This document shows positions 8,300 to 15,116 of a DNA stretch of 33,075 nt, piece after piece (within the stretch, counting starts at the first letter, position 1; each line of letters begins with the position of its first letter). Source of the stretch: Peptococcaceae bacterium (GTDB lineage: Bacteria > Bacillota > Desulfitobacteriia > Desulfitobacteriales > Syntrophobotulaceae); the NCBI GenBank assembly GCA_012520405.1, contig JAAYOJ010000026.1:1-33075 (forward strand), given 5' to 3'. A model generated the notes under the pieces. It was not told where the DNA came from. It saw only the letters and a list, made by a program, of their open reading frames with translations, and made no database searches. A program made the position numbers and the translations under genes.

Positions 8300-9436
8300 T
8301 TGGATGAAAATTTGGTAAAAGGGTTAAGAACCCCTTGCTATGTAATTGATGAAGATCTTCTTCTGGACAACCTAAAAGTCCTTGATACGGTTCAAAAACG
8401 GACCGGATGCAAAATCCTGCTCGCCTTGAAAGGGTTTGCTCTGCATGCTGTTTTTCCTCTAGTTGGGCAATACCTGCAGGGTGTTGCTGCCAGTTCCCTA
8501 TTTGAAGCCAGACTCGGCTTTGAAAAAATGGGCAAAGAAGTTCATGTCTATGCTCCGGCTTATATTGACGAGGAGATAGATGAACTTCTAGAGTATTGCG
8601 ATCATATAGTGTTTAACTCCTTTGCCCAATGGCAAAGATTCAAGAATAAGGTCAAGCATAACTCTTTCATTAAGTGCGGAATACGCATAAATCCTGAGTA
8701 TTCGGAGATCGAAACTCCTGTTTATAACCCTTGTTCTAAACATTCCAGACTGGGAGTTACTTTAGCCAATTTTAAACCTGAGGAGCTTGATGGTCTTGAC
8801 GGTCTTCATTTCCATACACTTTGCGAACAAAATTCCGATACTCTGGAACGGACTCTCAAAGTGGTTGAGAGCAAATTTGGAGAAATTATTAAGTCCATGA
8901 ACTGGCTCAACTTTGGCGGCGGACACCACATAACCAGGCCGGATTATGATTTAGAAACCCTAGTACGGTGTATTGGGTATTTCCAAGATAAATATAATGT
9001 TGAAATTTATCTGGAACCGGGGGAAGCAGTGGCCTTAAATACAGGATTCTTAGTATCTAAAGTGCTTGATGTTGTTGACAATGGCCTAAAAATAGCAATT
9101 ATGGATGCTTCAGCCGCCTGTCACATGCCCGATGTTCTGGAAATGCCTTATCGGCCTGATATTATTAATGCCGGCATGCCTAATGAGTACCCTTTTACTT
9201 ATAAGCTTGCCGGCAATACCTGCCTGGCCGGAGATGTTATTGGCGATTATTCTTTTAAGGAGCCATTAAAAGCTGGGGATAAACTGGTATTTTGCGATAT
9301 GGCTCATTACACCATGGTTAAAAACAACATGTTTAACGGTCTAAACCTACCGGATATTGTCTTATACAACCAACGAGAAGGGCCTAGAATAATACGGCGT
9401 TTTAACTATGACGATTTTGAAAATCGTTTATCTTAA
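8300..9436 (+). CDS. nspC: Carboxynorspermidine decarboxylase
   Basis: This 378-residue PLP enzyme of the alanine racemase/ornithine decarboxylase fold removes the carboxyl group to yield norspermidine or spermidine. Lys44 in LALKGFALH should hold PLP. NFGGGHHIT binds the cofactor phosphate, and LEPGEAVALN, MDASAACHMPDVLEMP, CLAGDVIGDY and the C-terminal NMFNG are NspC signatures. The start is TTG at 8300, with AGAGGA 7 nt upstream; the ATG at 8304 is out of frame. It lies 62 nt after the dehydrogenase and is probably co-transcribed. With its partner it gives a route to triamines that needs no S-adenosylmethionine decarboxylase. Confidence 0.92.
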   Translation: MDENLVKGLRTPCYVIDEDLLLDNLKVLDTVQKRTGCKILLALKGFALHAVFPLVGQYLQGVAASSLFEARLGFEKMGKEVHVYAPAYIDEEIDELLEYCDHIVFNSFAQWQRFKNKVKHNSFIKCGIRINPEYSEIETPVYNPCSKHSRLGVTLANFKPEELDGLDGLHFHTLCEQNSDTLERTLKVVESKFGEIIKSMNWLNFGGGHHITRPDYDLETLVRCIGYFQDKYNVEIYLEPGEAVALNTGFLVSKVLDVVDNGLKIAIMDASAACHMPDVLEMPYRPDIINAGMPNEYPFTYKLAGNTCLAGDVIGDYSFKEPLKAGDKLVFCDMAHYTMVKNNMFNGLNLPDIVLYNQREGPRIIRRFNYDDFENRLS

Positions 9437-9480
9437 ACAATAAATAAACTATAATTTTATAAGTAGTATGTGAGGGTTTT

Positions 9481-9738
9481 ATGGAACCGCCTAAACAAAA
9501 AAGAACCGGGGTAAGTACCAATGAGAGGAATACTTACCCGCAGTATATTCTAGATATTATTAAGTCCGACTATCCCAAAAGATACGCCGAATTAACGAAT
9601 AATTCCGCCATAAATTTAGAATCTCAATTTACAAGGGAAGAATGGATAAGAATCCTGACTAAGTCGAGAGAATCGTATGGCCAATGGTTGAAACATACCG
9701 AAAATCGAAACCATAGACTTTTTAGGATTGATAACTAA
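9481..9738 (+). CDS. Small unknown protein
   Basis: This 85-residue basic, hydrophilic protein has no membrane span or signal peptide and belongs to no family I recognise. GAGGG lies just upstream of the ATG. The region around residues 20-75 (YPQYILDIIKSDYPKRYAEL, then REEWIRILTKSRESYGQWL) looks helical. It follows nspC by 44 nt on the same strand and its stop is only 3 nt from the stop of the convergent dehydrogenase. A 9-bp inverted repeat lies near the start of the coding region. It may be a real small gene of the polyamine operon, but expression is unproven. Confidence 0.6.
   Translation: MEPPKQKRTGVSTNERNTYPQYILDIIKSDYPKRYAELTNNSAINLESQFTREEWIRILTKSRESYGQWLKHTENRNHRLFRIDN
9509..9539 (+). 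repeat. Inverted repeat inside the small ORF
   Basis: GGGTAAGTA (9509-9517) and TACTTACCC (9531-9539) are perfectly complementary over 9 bp with a 13-nt loop. The hairpin begins 28 nt inside the coding region, so it could affect translation or transcript stability, or be chance. Confidence 0.45.
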
Positions 9739-9741
9739 TCC

Positions 9742-10500
9742 TTACCCTGCTACGCATGCTCCGCCGTCAATTACCAGAGCAGTACCTGTTACAAATGTAG
9801 ATTCATCGGAAGCAAGATAAACCGCCCCATAGGCTATGTCATCCGGATAACCGGCTCTGCCTACCAGGCAGACTTCATCAATCACTTTTTGCAGAGCAGC
9901 TGGGTTTTCCCGGATTTCTTTTGGGGTCAAATTAGTTTGAATTGGGCCGGGCAAGATGAGGTTTAAACGTATTCCTTGAGGTGAAAACTCCCTGGCCATA
10001 TCCTTGGTTAGTTTGTACATACCGGCTTTGAAAGCCCCATAGTAGTAAGCATTGGTTTCCGGTTTAACAGCAGAAATCGAGGCCACATTAATAATTGAGC
10101 CTTTGCCTTGTTTGATCATAATCGGAATAATGGCTTGCATTGTCCATATGTAAGCCCGGAAGTTAGTTTCATAAATAGTTGCTAAGTCATCATCGTTGTG
10201 CTCAAGGAAAGGTTTATGCACCAGAACACCGGCATTATTAACTAAAATATCGATACGCCCGTATTTTTCCATGGCGAACTTAACCAGAGCTTCGATCTCA
10301 TCTTTATTTCTGACATTACATATAAAGTGATGAGCGTCTCCGCCTGCTTCACGAATCATTTTTTCTGTTTCTTCACAATTCTTGCTTCTGGAAGTAACAA
10401 TTACTTTTGCACCTTCTTTAGCAAACATCAAGGCGGTACCCCGGCCAATACCGGAACCAGCACCAGTTATTAAGGCAACTTTACCTTCTAGTCTGTTCAT
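9742..10500 (-). CDS. Short-chain dehydrogenase/reductase, second copy
   Basis: This 252-residue classical SDR carries every canonical motif: TGAGSGIG (residues 13-20), NNAG, a catalytic serine in NVASISA, tyrosine and lysine in YGAFK, and the C-terminal TGTALVIDGG. It resembles the FabG/glucose dehydrogenase type; the substrate is unknown. AGGAGGAG precedes the ATG at 10500. Its arginine in VTSRS after the second strand suggests NADP preference, by family rule only. It is convergent with the small ORF and not in an operon with the other SDR, from which it clearly differs in sequence. Confidence 0.92.
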   Translation of the reverse strand: MNRLEGKVALITGAGSGIGRGTALMFAKEGAKVIVTSRSKNCEETEKMIREAGGDAHHFICNVRNKDEIEALVKFAMEKYGRIDILVNNAGVLVHKPFLEHNDDDLATIYETNFRAYIWTMQAIIPIMIKQGKGSIINVASISAVKPETNAYYYGAFKAGMYKLTKDMAREFSPQGIRLNLILPGPIQTNLTPKEIRENPAALQKVIDEVCLVGRAGYPDDIAYGAVYLASDESTFVTGTALVIDGGACVAG

Positions 10501-10636
10501 AGTACTACTCCTCCTAGTAATATTATTGTATTATTTTAAGTAAACGTTAATAATAAGCAGGTATGATTAGGAAAAGAAGTTGTTTCCTAAAATTGCCTCC
10601 TATTAAAATTAGTATATAATGAAGCTCGAGAAAAAG

Positions 10637-10674
10637 AAAGTCCCACTTTTGGATAACATTTCCTCCAGTAGGAG
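10637..10674 (-). terminator. Weak hairpins after the ferritin-like gene
   Basis: Downstream of the ferritin-like stop, a CTCC/GGAG stem (10663-10674) is followed on the minus strand by AAAGT-GGG-ACTTT (10649-10637) and then CTTTTTC. The stems are only 4-5 bp, so this is a tentative terminator. Confidence 0.3.
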
Positions 10675-10702
10675 TAATAAACATTATTTGATGTATTGTC
10701 TT

Positions 10703-11149
10703 TTAATTCGGGTGTTTATTCATATAATCAACAAGCCAAAAAGTATGAAATTCTTCGTCCAGCAGATAATCTATAAGGGTGTCTTTTAGATCCTTAAGGT
10801 TCTTTTTATTAGCATTTCTGATAAATTCCCGGTACATTTTAATTGCTTTACTTTCAAGGGCCGCACCTAGCTTACAGGTGTGATGACGACCTAAGAATTC
10901 TACGCTCTCCCCTAGCAATTCACCGGTTAAATCAAAAACCGAGCCCACAATTTGAGGAACTTTTTCGTTAGCTTGTTTTAGCATTGTTGCAAAATAGTCT
11001 GCATGTCCTTGCTCGATTGCTACCATTTTGCTGAAAGCTTTTTTATAATATTCATCTGTAGCCGAGTCAGCCTGAGATTGATAGAATGCTACTTGGAATT
11101 TTTCTAAAATATAAAATTCCTTTAGGGAAAAAATAATTTTATCGTCCAT
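10703..11149 (-). CDS. Ferritin-like diiron protein
   Basis: This 148-residue four-helix protein has a complete set of diiron ligands in the expected order: Glu16, Glu46-x2-His49, Glu99 and Glu132-x2-His135. That spacing fits the COQ7/rubrerythrin-like ferritin superfamily. There is no rubredoxin domain, signal peptide or membrane segment. Its role is probably iron handling or peroxide/oxygen reduction in the cytoplasm, which is an inference. AGAGGG lies 8 nt before the ATG at 11149. It is divergent from citrate synthase across a 145-nt gap. Which ferritin-like subfamily it belongs to cannot be decided by eye. Confidence 0.75.
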   Translation of the reverse strand: MDDKIIFSLKEFYILEKFQVAFYQSQADSATDEYYKKAFSKMVAIEQGHADYFATMLKQANEKVPQIVGSVFDLTGELLGESVEFLGRHHTCKLGAALESKAIKMYREFIRNANKKNLKDLKDTLIDYLLDEEFHTFWLVDYMNKHPN

Positions 11150-11243
11150 GGCTTTGCCCTCTTTTTGAATACTTGATTTTTATTTATTCTCTCTCTAATT
11201 ACAATAAATATTAACTGATCCCAAACATATATTCGTCTGAACA

Positions 11244-11259
11244 TCACTTCATAAAGTGA
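11244..11259. promoter_or_regulatory. Palindrome upstream of citrate synthase
   Basis: TCACTT and AAGTGA form a perfect 6-4-6 inverted repeat 36 nt before the citrate synthase start, within the divergent gap. It could be an operator or a 5' UTR hairpin. No strong promoter was recognised around it. Confidence 0.4.
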
Positions 11260-11294
11260 AATTAAAATAGAAAGAACTTAAAAGGAGGAATCCA

Positions 11295-12677
11295 ATGAAA
11301 CATTTCAGGGAGATTTTGGCTAATAAAAAAGAAATGGTCGAAAGTTTTGCAAATAGATACAGCGAAATATGCCAGGAAAGTTGCAAAATTGATCCGGGTC
11401 TTTATGATACTCATGGAGTAAAACGAGGATTAAGGGATAAAAAGGGGAGGGGAGTATTAACAGGACTCACCAATATTTCATTAATACAATCCCAGAAAGA
11501 AGTAAACGGACAACTAGTGCCTTGCGAAGGCAAACTTCTTTATCGCGGTTACAATATTGTTGATTTAGTTAACGGTTTTACAAGCAGCAAACGATATGGT
11601 TTTGAAGAAATAACCTATTTACTTTTATTTGGTTCACTTCCAAATGAGGAAGATTTGGCAGAATTTAAAGCGGTATTAGCTGAAAGCAGAAAGCTGCCTA
11701 GAAATTTTGTGCGTGATGTTATTATGAAAGCGCCGAGTAAGGATATTATGAACTCTTTGACCAAAAGCATTCTTACCCTGGCCTCTTATGATAGACGGGT
11801 GGAGGATATATCTATAAATAATGTCCTAAGACAATGTCTGATGCTTATCAGTACATTTCCCATGCTCTGTATTTATGGTTACCATGCTTATAATCATTAC
11901 GAATGCGATGAAAGCTTTTTTATCCACAGACCTGATGAACAGCTTTCTACTGCCGAGAATATTCTGCGTATGTTAAGACCGGATAAACAGTTCTCAGAGT
12001 TGGAGGCCAGAGTGCTGGATATTGCCTTAGTGTTGCATATGGAGCATGGCGGTGGAAATAATTCTACCTTCACTACTCGTGTGGTTTCATCTTCAGGTTC
12101 CGATACCTATTCAGTGGTGGCTGCAGCCTTATCGTCCTTAAAAGGGCCGAAACACGGTGGCGCCAATATTAAAGTTGCCGAGATGGTGGCAGATATCAAA
12201 GCCCATGTTACCGATCCCACGGATGAAAGTGAAGTGAAAGATTATTTATTAAAGATTTTAAAGAAAGAGGCTTTTGACCGTCGAGGTTTAATTTACGGTA
12301 TGGGCCATGCCGTCTATTCCATCTCTGATCCCAGAGCCCAAATATTTAAAGGTTTTGTGGAAAAACTGGCTAGTGATCAAGGAAGAAAAGAAGATTTTGA
12401 ATTATATACAATGATAGAGAGAATTGCCCCGCAAGTTATCGCCGGAGAGAGGAGAATCTATAAAGGGGTAAGCGCTAACGTGGATTTTTACAGCGGTTTT
12501 GTCTATAGTATGTTGGATATCCCCTTGGAACTTTACACACCCTTATTTGCTATGGCTAGAATTGTGGGCTGGAGCGCTCACCGTTTAGAAGAATTGATTA
12601 ATGCTGATAAAATTATTAGGCCTGCTTATTTAAGCCTTTTAGAAGACAAGAATTATTTAAAAATGGAAGAAAGGTAA
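11295..12677 (+). CDS. Citrate synthase (Si type)
   Basis: This 460-residue citrate synthase condenses acetyl-CoA and oxaloacetate. The catalytic triad is visible: His287 in GPKHGGAN, His338 in GMGHAVY and Asp397 in NVDFYSG, with the DPR arginine soon after His338. GHAV rather than the common bacterial GHRV, and the long N-terminal part (about 80 residues before the core), resemble the eukaryotic-like branch found in some anaerobes. AAAGGAGG sits 8 nt before the ATG. The gene is monocistronic, bounded by a divergent gene and a convergent one. In an anaerobe it probably makes 2-oxoglutarate for glutamate. A 2-methylcitrate synthase role cannot be excluded. Confidence 0.9.
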   Translation: MKHFREILANKKEMVESFANRYSEICQESCKIDPGLYDTHGVKRGLRDKKGRGVLTGLTNISLIQSQKEVNGQLVPCEGKLLYRGYNIVDLVNGFTSSKRYGFEEITYLLLFGSLPNEEDLAEFKAVLAESRKLPRNFVRDVIMKAPSKDIMNSLTKSILTLASYDRRVEDISINNVLRQCLMLISTFPMLCIYGYHAYNHYECDESFFIHRPDEQLSTAENILRMLRPDKQFSELEARVLDIALVLHMEHGGGNNSTFTTRVVSSSGSDTYSVVAAALSSLKGPKHGGANIKVAEMVADIKAHVTDPTDESEVKDYLLKILKKEAFDRRGLIYGMGHAVYSISDPRAQIFKGFVEKLASDQGRKEDFELYTMIERIAPQVIAGERRIYKGVSANVDFYSGFVYSMLDIPLELYTPLFAMARIVGWSAHRLEELINADKIIRPAYLSLLEDKNYLKMEER

Positions 12678-12696
12678 TTTCTTATTACTTTTTTCC

Positions 12697-12735
12697 AAAA
12701 AATAAAGGGCCTGCTTTTTTGATTAAGCAGGCCCT
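12697..12735 (-). terminator. Strong terminator of the IscA-like gene
   Basis: AGGGCCTGCTT (12706-12716) and AAGCAGGCCCT (12725-12735) pair perfectly over 11 bp with an 8-nt loop. On the minus strand TTATTTTTT follows, making it a textbook terminator for the minus-strand gene. On the plus strand there is no T run after it, so it serves citrate synthase less well. Confidence 0.85.
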
Positions 12736-12763
12736 AATTATGCCATGGTTATCCGCAAACGAA

Positions 12764-13087
12764 TTATCCGCGACAACCGGAACTGCATGAACCGCAGCCA
12801 GATTCAAAGGATGTTCTGATTTCAAATCCGCTGCCTTCTTCAGATTCAATATAGTCAATAACCGCATCTTCTAAATAAGGGGTAAACTTTTGGTCTGCTA
12901 CAATTGTAATGCCATGTTCTTCAATGATATCATCATCGTCTGTCTTGGACTCATCCAGAGCCATACCAAAGTTTGGGCCACTACAGCCAACACCGGCTAC
13001 GTAAACTCTTAAAAAAGAATTTTCTTTATTTTGGCTAGCCATAATTTCTTTAACTTTATTAGCAGCCAATTCAGTAATATTTAACAT
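12764..13087 (-). CDS. IscA/HesB-like iron-sulfur carrier
   Basis: This 107-residue A-type iron-sulfur biogenesis protein starts at 13087, where AAGGAGG lies 7 nt upstream; the frame is open for 20 more codons without a ribosome binding site. Cys35 in GVGCSGP is the first conserved cysteine. The C-terminal pair, normally C-x-C, appears as C98-x2-C101 with an extra Cys105 in a Gly/Ser/Cys-rich tail. It likely holds or transfers Fe-S clusters in the cytoplasm; its partners are not in this window. The altered cysteine spacing is the unusual point and may make it a HesB-like variant rather than true IscA. Confidence 0.8.
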   Translation of the reverse strand: MLNITELAANKVKEIMASQNKENSFLRVYVAGVGCSGPNFGMALDESKTDDDDIIEEHGITIVADQKFTPYLEDAVIDYIESEEGSGFEIRTSFESGCGSCSSGCRG

Positions 13088-13217
13088 AGTAGTCCTCCTT
13101 CTCCACCAAAATTTGTTATAATGTGATATTACATGATTATAGTTCACAAAGCAACGTTTAATTATGCGTTAATAAGAATTTCGAATAATTGATTGATTTT
13201 CTGAGCCAAAATATCAA

Positions 13218-13853
13218 TTACCCTTGTTGTTTTTGGATAACAGATTTTATTTTTTCATTGGCTTCTTCCAGGGAGTTGAAACCATAGCTTTTAACAGTCT
13301 CTTCCAGAATAATTTTAGACATATTTTTATTTTCGCTGGAGTACCGTAAAAGGTCTTCCAGATAGAGTTTTAAAGTTCTTAAAGAAAAGGTTGCTAGTTC
13401 TCCTCGGAGATAGGTTTCCAGGGAAGTAACAAATTCCTTGTCTTCAGAACTATGTATAGGTCTGCCTCTTTGGCAAACATAGGGATACTGTCTAACCAGT
13501 TCCTCTTCCCAAATCAGAATAATTTTAATTATTTTTTCGATCAGGGCAGGAACTTCGGGGTCCAAAGGCGGAAGATGATGCATTATTTTTATGTATTCTT
13601 CAGGAAAAGTAGAGGCCATCATTCTGGCGTATTTTTCCGTCATTAAATTCCGTTTCTGATTTTCAGCTTCCACTAGATCCTGCCAGTAACTGGTCAAAGT
13701 CTTTTCCGACCAACTCAATGCTTGACTGCGTCTCATAATTTCAAAGGTTTTGGGATTGTTTTGACATGCAGCCTGGCCGCCTACATTGGGTACTTCATGA
13801 AACATTTTCCATTCTAGAGCAATAATTTTAGTGATTAAATCCTGTTTGGTCAT
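13218..13853 (-). CDS. DUF4125 protein
   Basis: This 211-residue cytoplasmic protein of unknown function resembles the DUF4125 family. The N-terminal block WKMFHEVPNVGGQAACQ and the following TFEIMRRSQALSW are the conserved parts. The rest is helical and charged, with no signal peptide or membrane span. GAGGATG precedes the ATG. It lies alone between the IscA-like gene (130 nt away) and the sporulation peptide genes. Homologues are common in anaerobic Firmicutes, but no function is known to me. Confidence 0.7.
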   Translation of the reverse strand: MTKQDLITKIIALEWKMFHEVPNVGGQAACQNNPKTFEIMRRSQALSWSEKTLTSYWQDLVEAENQKRNLMTEKYARMMASTFPEEYIKIMHHLPPLDPEVPALIEKIIKIILIWEEELVRQYPYVCQRGRPIHSSEDKEFVTSLETYLRGELATFSLRTLKLYLEDLLRYSSENKNMSKIILEETVKSYGFNSLEEANEKIKSVIQKQQG

Positions 13854-14013
13854 TCGCTTACATCCTCGCTATTTGCTTAAAATAATGAAAATAATTTATG
13901 CTCTCATAAATGTTGTGTACTATTCTATTCTATAGTTAAATCTACTAAAAGGAAATACCTACCATGGTAATTATTAGTTAAACATGGAAATTGATCGTGA
14001 AACATGCAAAAAA

Positions 14014-14043
14014 TAAAGAGGATATTTCATTTTGAAGATATCC
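14014..14043 (-). terminator. Terminator after the small sporulation genes
   Basis: GGATATTTCA (14020-14029) pairs with TGAAGATATCC (14033-14043) over ten pairs with one bulged G and a TTT loop. On the minus strand a run rich in T follows. It would end transcripts of the two small genes to its right. Confidence 0.6.
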
Positions 14044-14087
14044 CCCTTAAAAATCATCATGAGTTAATGGTCTTAATTATTTATTTC

Positions 14088-14107
14088 AATTCTTATAAAT
14101 AAGAATT
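14088..14107. repeat. Hairpin overlapping the end of the first YjcZ-like gene
   Basis: AATTCTTA and TAAGAATT pair perfectly over 8 bp with a TAAA loop, overlapping the stop codon region of the small gene at 14106. There is no good T run, so it may protect the transcript end rather than terminate it. Confidence 0.4.
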
Positions 14108-14225
14108 AGAATATTACCCCCAGGGCGATCAGGATTAATACCGCAATAGCGATAATGCCTGCACCTACCCCATGACCACCGGCATATCCGTAATTACCGC
14201 CATAGCCGCCGCAAGATCCGTACAT
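14106..14225 (-). CDS. YjcZ-like sporulation peptide 1
   Basis: This 39-residue peptide has a Gly/Tyr-rich N-terminal half (MYGSCGGYGGNYGYAGG...) and a single C-terminal hydrophobic segment ending in ALGVIF. This matches the YjcZ-type tiny membrane peptides found in spore formers. AAAGGAG lies about 7 nt before the ATG. It was found by direct translation. It sits next to a second gene of the same type on the same strand. Function is unknown; in Bacillus related peptides are made during sporulation. Confidence 0.8.
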   Translation of the reverse strand: MYGSCGGYGGNYGYAGGHGVGAGIIAIAVLILIALGVIF

Positions 14226-14274
14226 ATAGTTCACTCCTTTCAGAAAGATTAAATACCAAGAATATTAAATTTGC

Positions 14275-14391
14275 TTAAAAAAGAATCCCCATTGCGATTA
14301 AGAGAAGAATGATGACCACAACAATTGCAATACCACAACCGCAACTCCAACCTCCGAAGCCGCCTGCTGCACCTGCACCTTCATAAGCCAT
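14275..14391 (-). CDS. YjcZ-like sporulation peptide 2
   Basis: This 38-residue peptide has a Gly/Ala-rich head with two cysteines (WSCGCG) and a hydrophobic tail ending in AMGILF, the same design as its neighbour 49 nt downstream. AAGGAGG precedes the ATG. A sigma-K-like promoter lies 32-59 nt upstream, in keeping with late mother-cell expression. The pair is probably a local duplication that diverged. Its presence supports a spore-forming host. Confidence 0.82.
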   Translation of the reverse strand: MAYEGAGAAGGFGGWSCGCGIAIVVVIILLLIAMGILF

Positions 14392-14422
14392 TGAACAGAC
14401 CTCCTTATTCGTTTTTCTTTAA

Positions 14423-14450
14423 CACTATATGATTGCCTTTCAATATTGGT
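14423..14450 (-). promoter_or_regulatory. Sigma-K-like promoter of the sporulation peptides
   Basis: On the minus strand AC (14450-14449) is followed after 17 nt by CATATAGTG (14431-14423). The Bacillus sigma-K consensus is AC, about 17 nt, CATANNNTA, so only the last base differs. It lies just upstream of the second YjcZ-like gene. Confidence 0.45.
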
Positions 14451-14674
14451 GAATTATGGAAAATAACTAGTTATACAATTCCCATTGATTTAGCAAAAAC
14501 TTCATGTAATAATTATTTTAGAAATCAAAAACTTTTTAAGACCGGAAGGGATTATAAGAGTAATTTATTGACTGATAATTTTAAATGTGATATTTTGGGC
14601 TAAAAGGTATTTTTTATTGAATAATAAAGTAAATTACTTCCAATATAAAAAATTTAAAAAACATATTTTCGAAA

Positions 14675-14703
14675 TTGATTGACTAAGCTGTTATACATAT
14701 ATT
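14675..14703 (+). promoter_or_regulatory. Promoter candidate for the sugar ABC operon
   Basis: TTGATT (14675-14680), 17 nt, then TATATT (14698-14703). Transcription from here would give a leader of about 400 nt that includes the palindromes and repeats before the first permease gene. Confidence 0.4.
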
Positions 14704-14714
14704 TTTATTGCGAT

Positions 14715-14746
14715 ACCAGCTGGTCAATTAATGTGTAATTTACACA
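14715..14746. promoter_or_regulatory. Two adjacent palindromes, operator candidates
   Basis: ACCAGCTGGT (14715-14724) is a perfect 10-bp palindrome. TGTGTAA-T-TTACACA (14732-14746) is a perfect 7-1-7 inverted repeat eight bases further on. They lie just downstream of the promoter candidate at 14675-14703, a place where a repressor would block transcription. No regulator gene for the transporter is in the window. Confidence 0.45.
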
Positions 14747-14758
14747 AATATATAAACA

Positions 14759-14854
14759 GAAAGTAGGGAAAGTGTAAGAAAAGAAACAAAAAGAAAGTAG
14801 GGAAAGTGTAGAGAAAGAAACAAAAGGAAAGTAGAGAAAAAGAAAAACAAAAAG
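14759..14854. repeat. 34-nt tandem repeat in a purine-rich tract
   Basis: Unit 1 (14759-14792) and unit 2 (14793-14826) both begin GAAAGTAGGGAAAGTGTA and end in GAAACAAAA plus one base. A third, degenerate unit starts at 14827 with GAAAGTAGAG. The strand stays almost entirely purine to about 14930. Likely slippage-generated; effects on DNA structure or RNA are unknown. Confidence 0.7.
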
Positions 14855-15056
14855 AAAAACAAAAAAACAAAAAGTAGAAAGAAAGGAGAATAAAGAGAGT
14901 AGGGAATAAAGGTAGAAATAACAAAATAGAGAAATGAATCGAAGAATTAATTAGAAAATGAGTTGTTATGCTTAAGAAACTAAGCACAAGGTGCGAAATA
15001 TGTTCTGAAAGTTTAAGCAAGTGCACTGGGATGTATACCTTTGTCGTCCCTATCCG

Positions 15057-15098
15057 GCGGAGTGTAAGCTCCAAATAGCGGAGTGCAAGCTCCAACTA
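15057..15098 (+). repeat. Two 21-nt direct repeats before the permease gene
   Basis: Units 15057-15077 and 15078-15098 share 19 of 21 bases and both contain GCGGAGTG and AAGCTCCAA. Each carries a Shine-Dalgarno-like GGAG and its complement CTCC, so each can fold on itself. They end 3 nt before the real ribosome binding site region. Confidence 0.7.
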
Positions 15099-15106
15099 AA
15101 TGGAGG
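15090..15106 (+). promoter_or_regulatory. Hairpin that could hide the permease ribosome binding site
   Basis: CTCCA (15090-15094) of the second repeat can pair with TGGAG (15101-15105) around a 6-nt loop. The latter contains most of the Shine-Dalgarno sequence GGAGG (15102-15106) of the gene starting at 15117. GGAG at 15080-15083 competes for the same CTCC. This suggests translational control but is unproven. Confidence 0.4.
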
Positions 15107-15116
15107 TTAATGAAAT

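Larger units (their letters stand above)
14392..15116. other. 725-base gene-free region with repeats and palindromes
   Basis: No credible gene is seen. The left part is A/T-rich with the sporulation promoter (14423-14450) and a weak rightward promoter-like pair, TTGACT (14568) and TATTTT (14591). A better promoter lies at 14675-14703, then palindromes at 14715-14724 and 14732-14746, a purine-rich tandem repeat from 14759 to about 14930, and two 21-nt repeats at 15057-15098. The minus-strand frame at 14724-15095 is an artefact of the purine tract: its product would be almost only Phe, Leu and Ser. Confidence 0.6.

Noticed and set aside
10570-10690. A 16-codon minus-strand peptide frame
   Set aside because: GGAGG lies only 2 nt before its ATG, and it overlaps the weak terminator hairpins of the ferritin-like gene.
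14724-15095. A 123-codon minus-strand open frame
   Set aside because: Its product would be nearly all Phe, Leu and Ser because it is the complement of the purine tract. It has no ribosome binding site and no family features.
15057-15098. Possible CRISPR array
   Set aside because: Only two directly adjoining repeats with no spacers and no cas genes.
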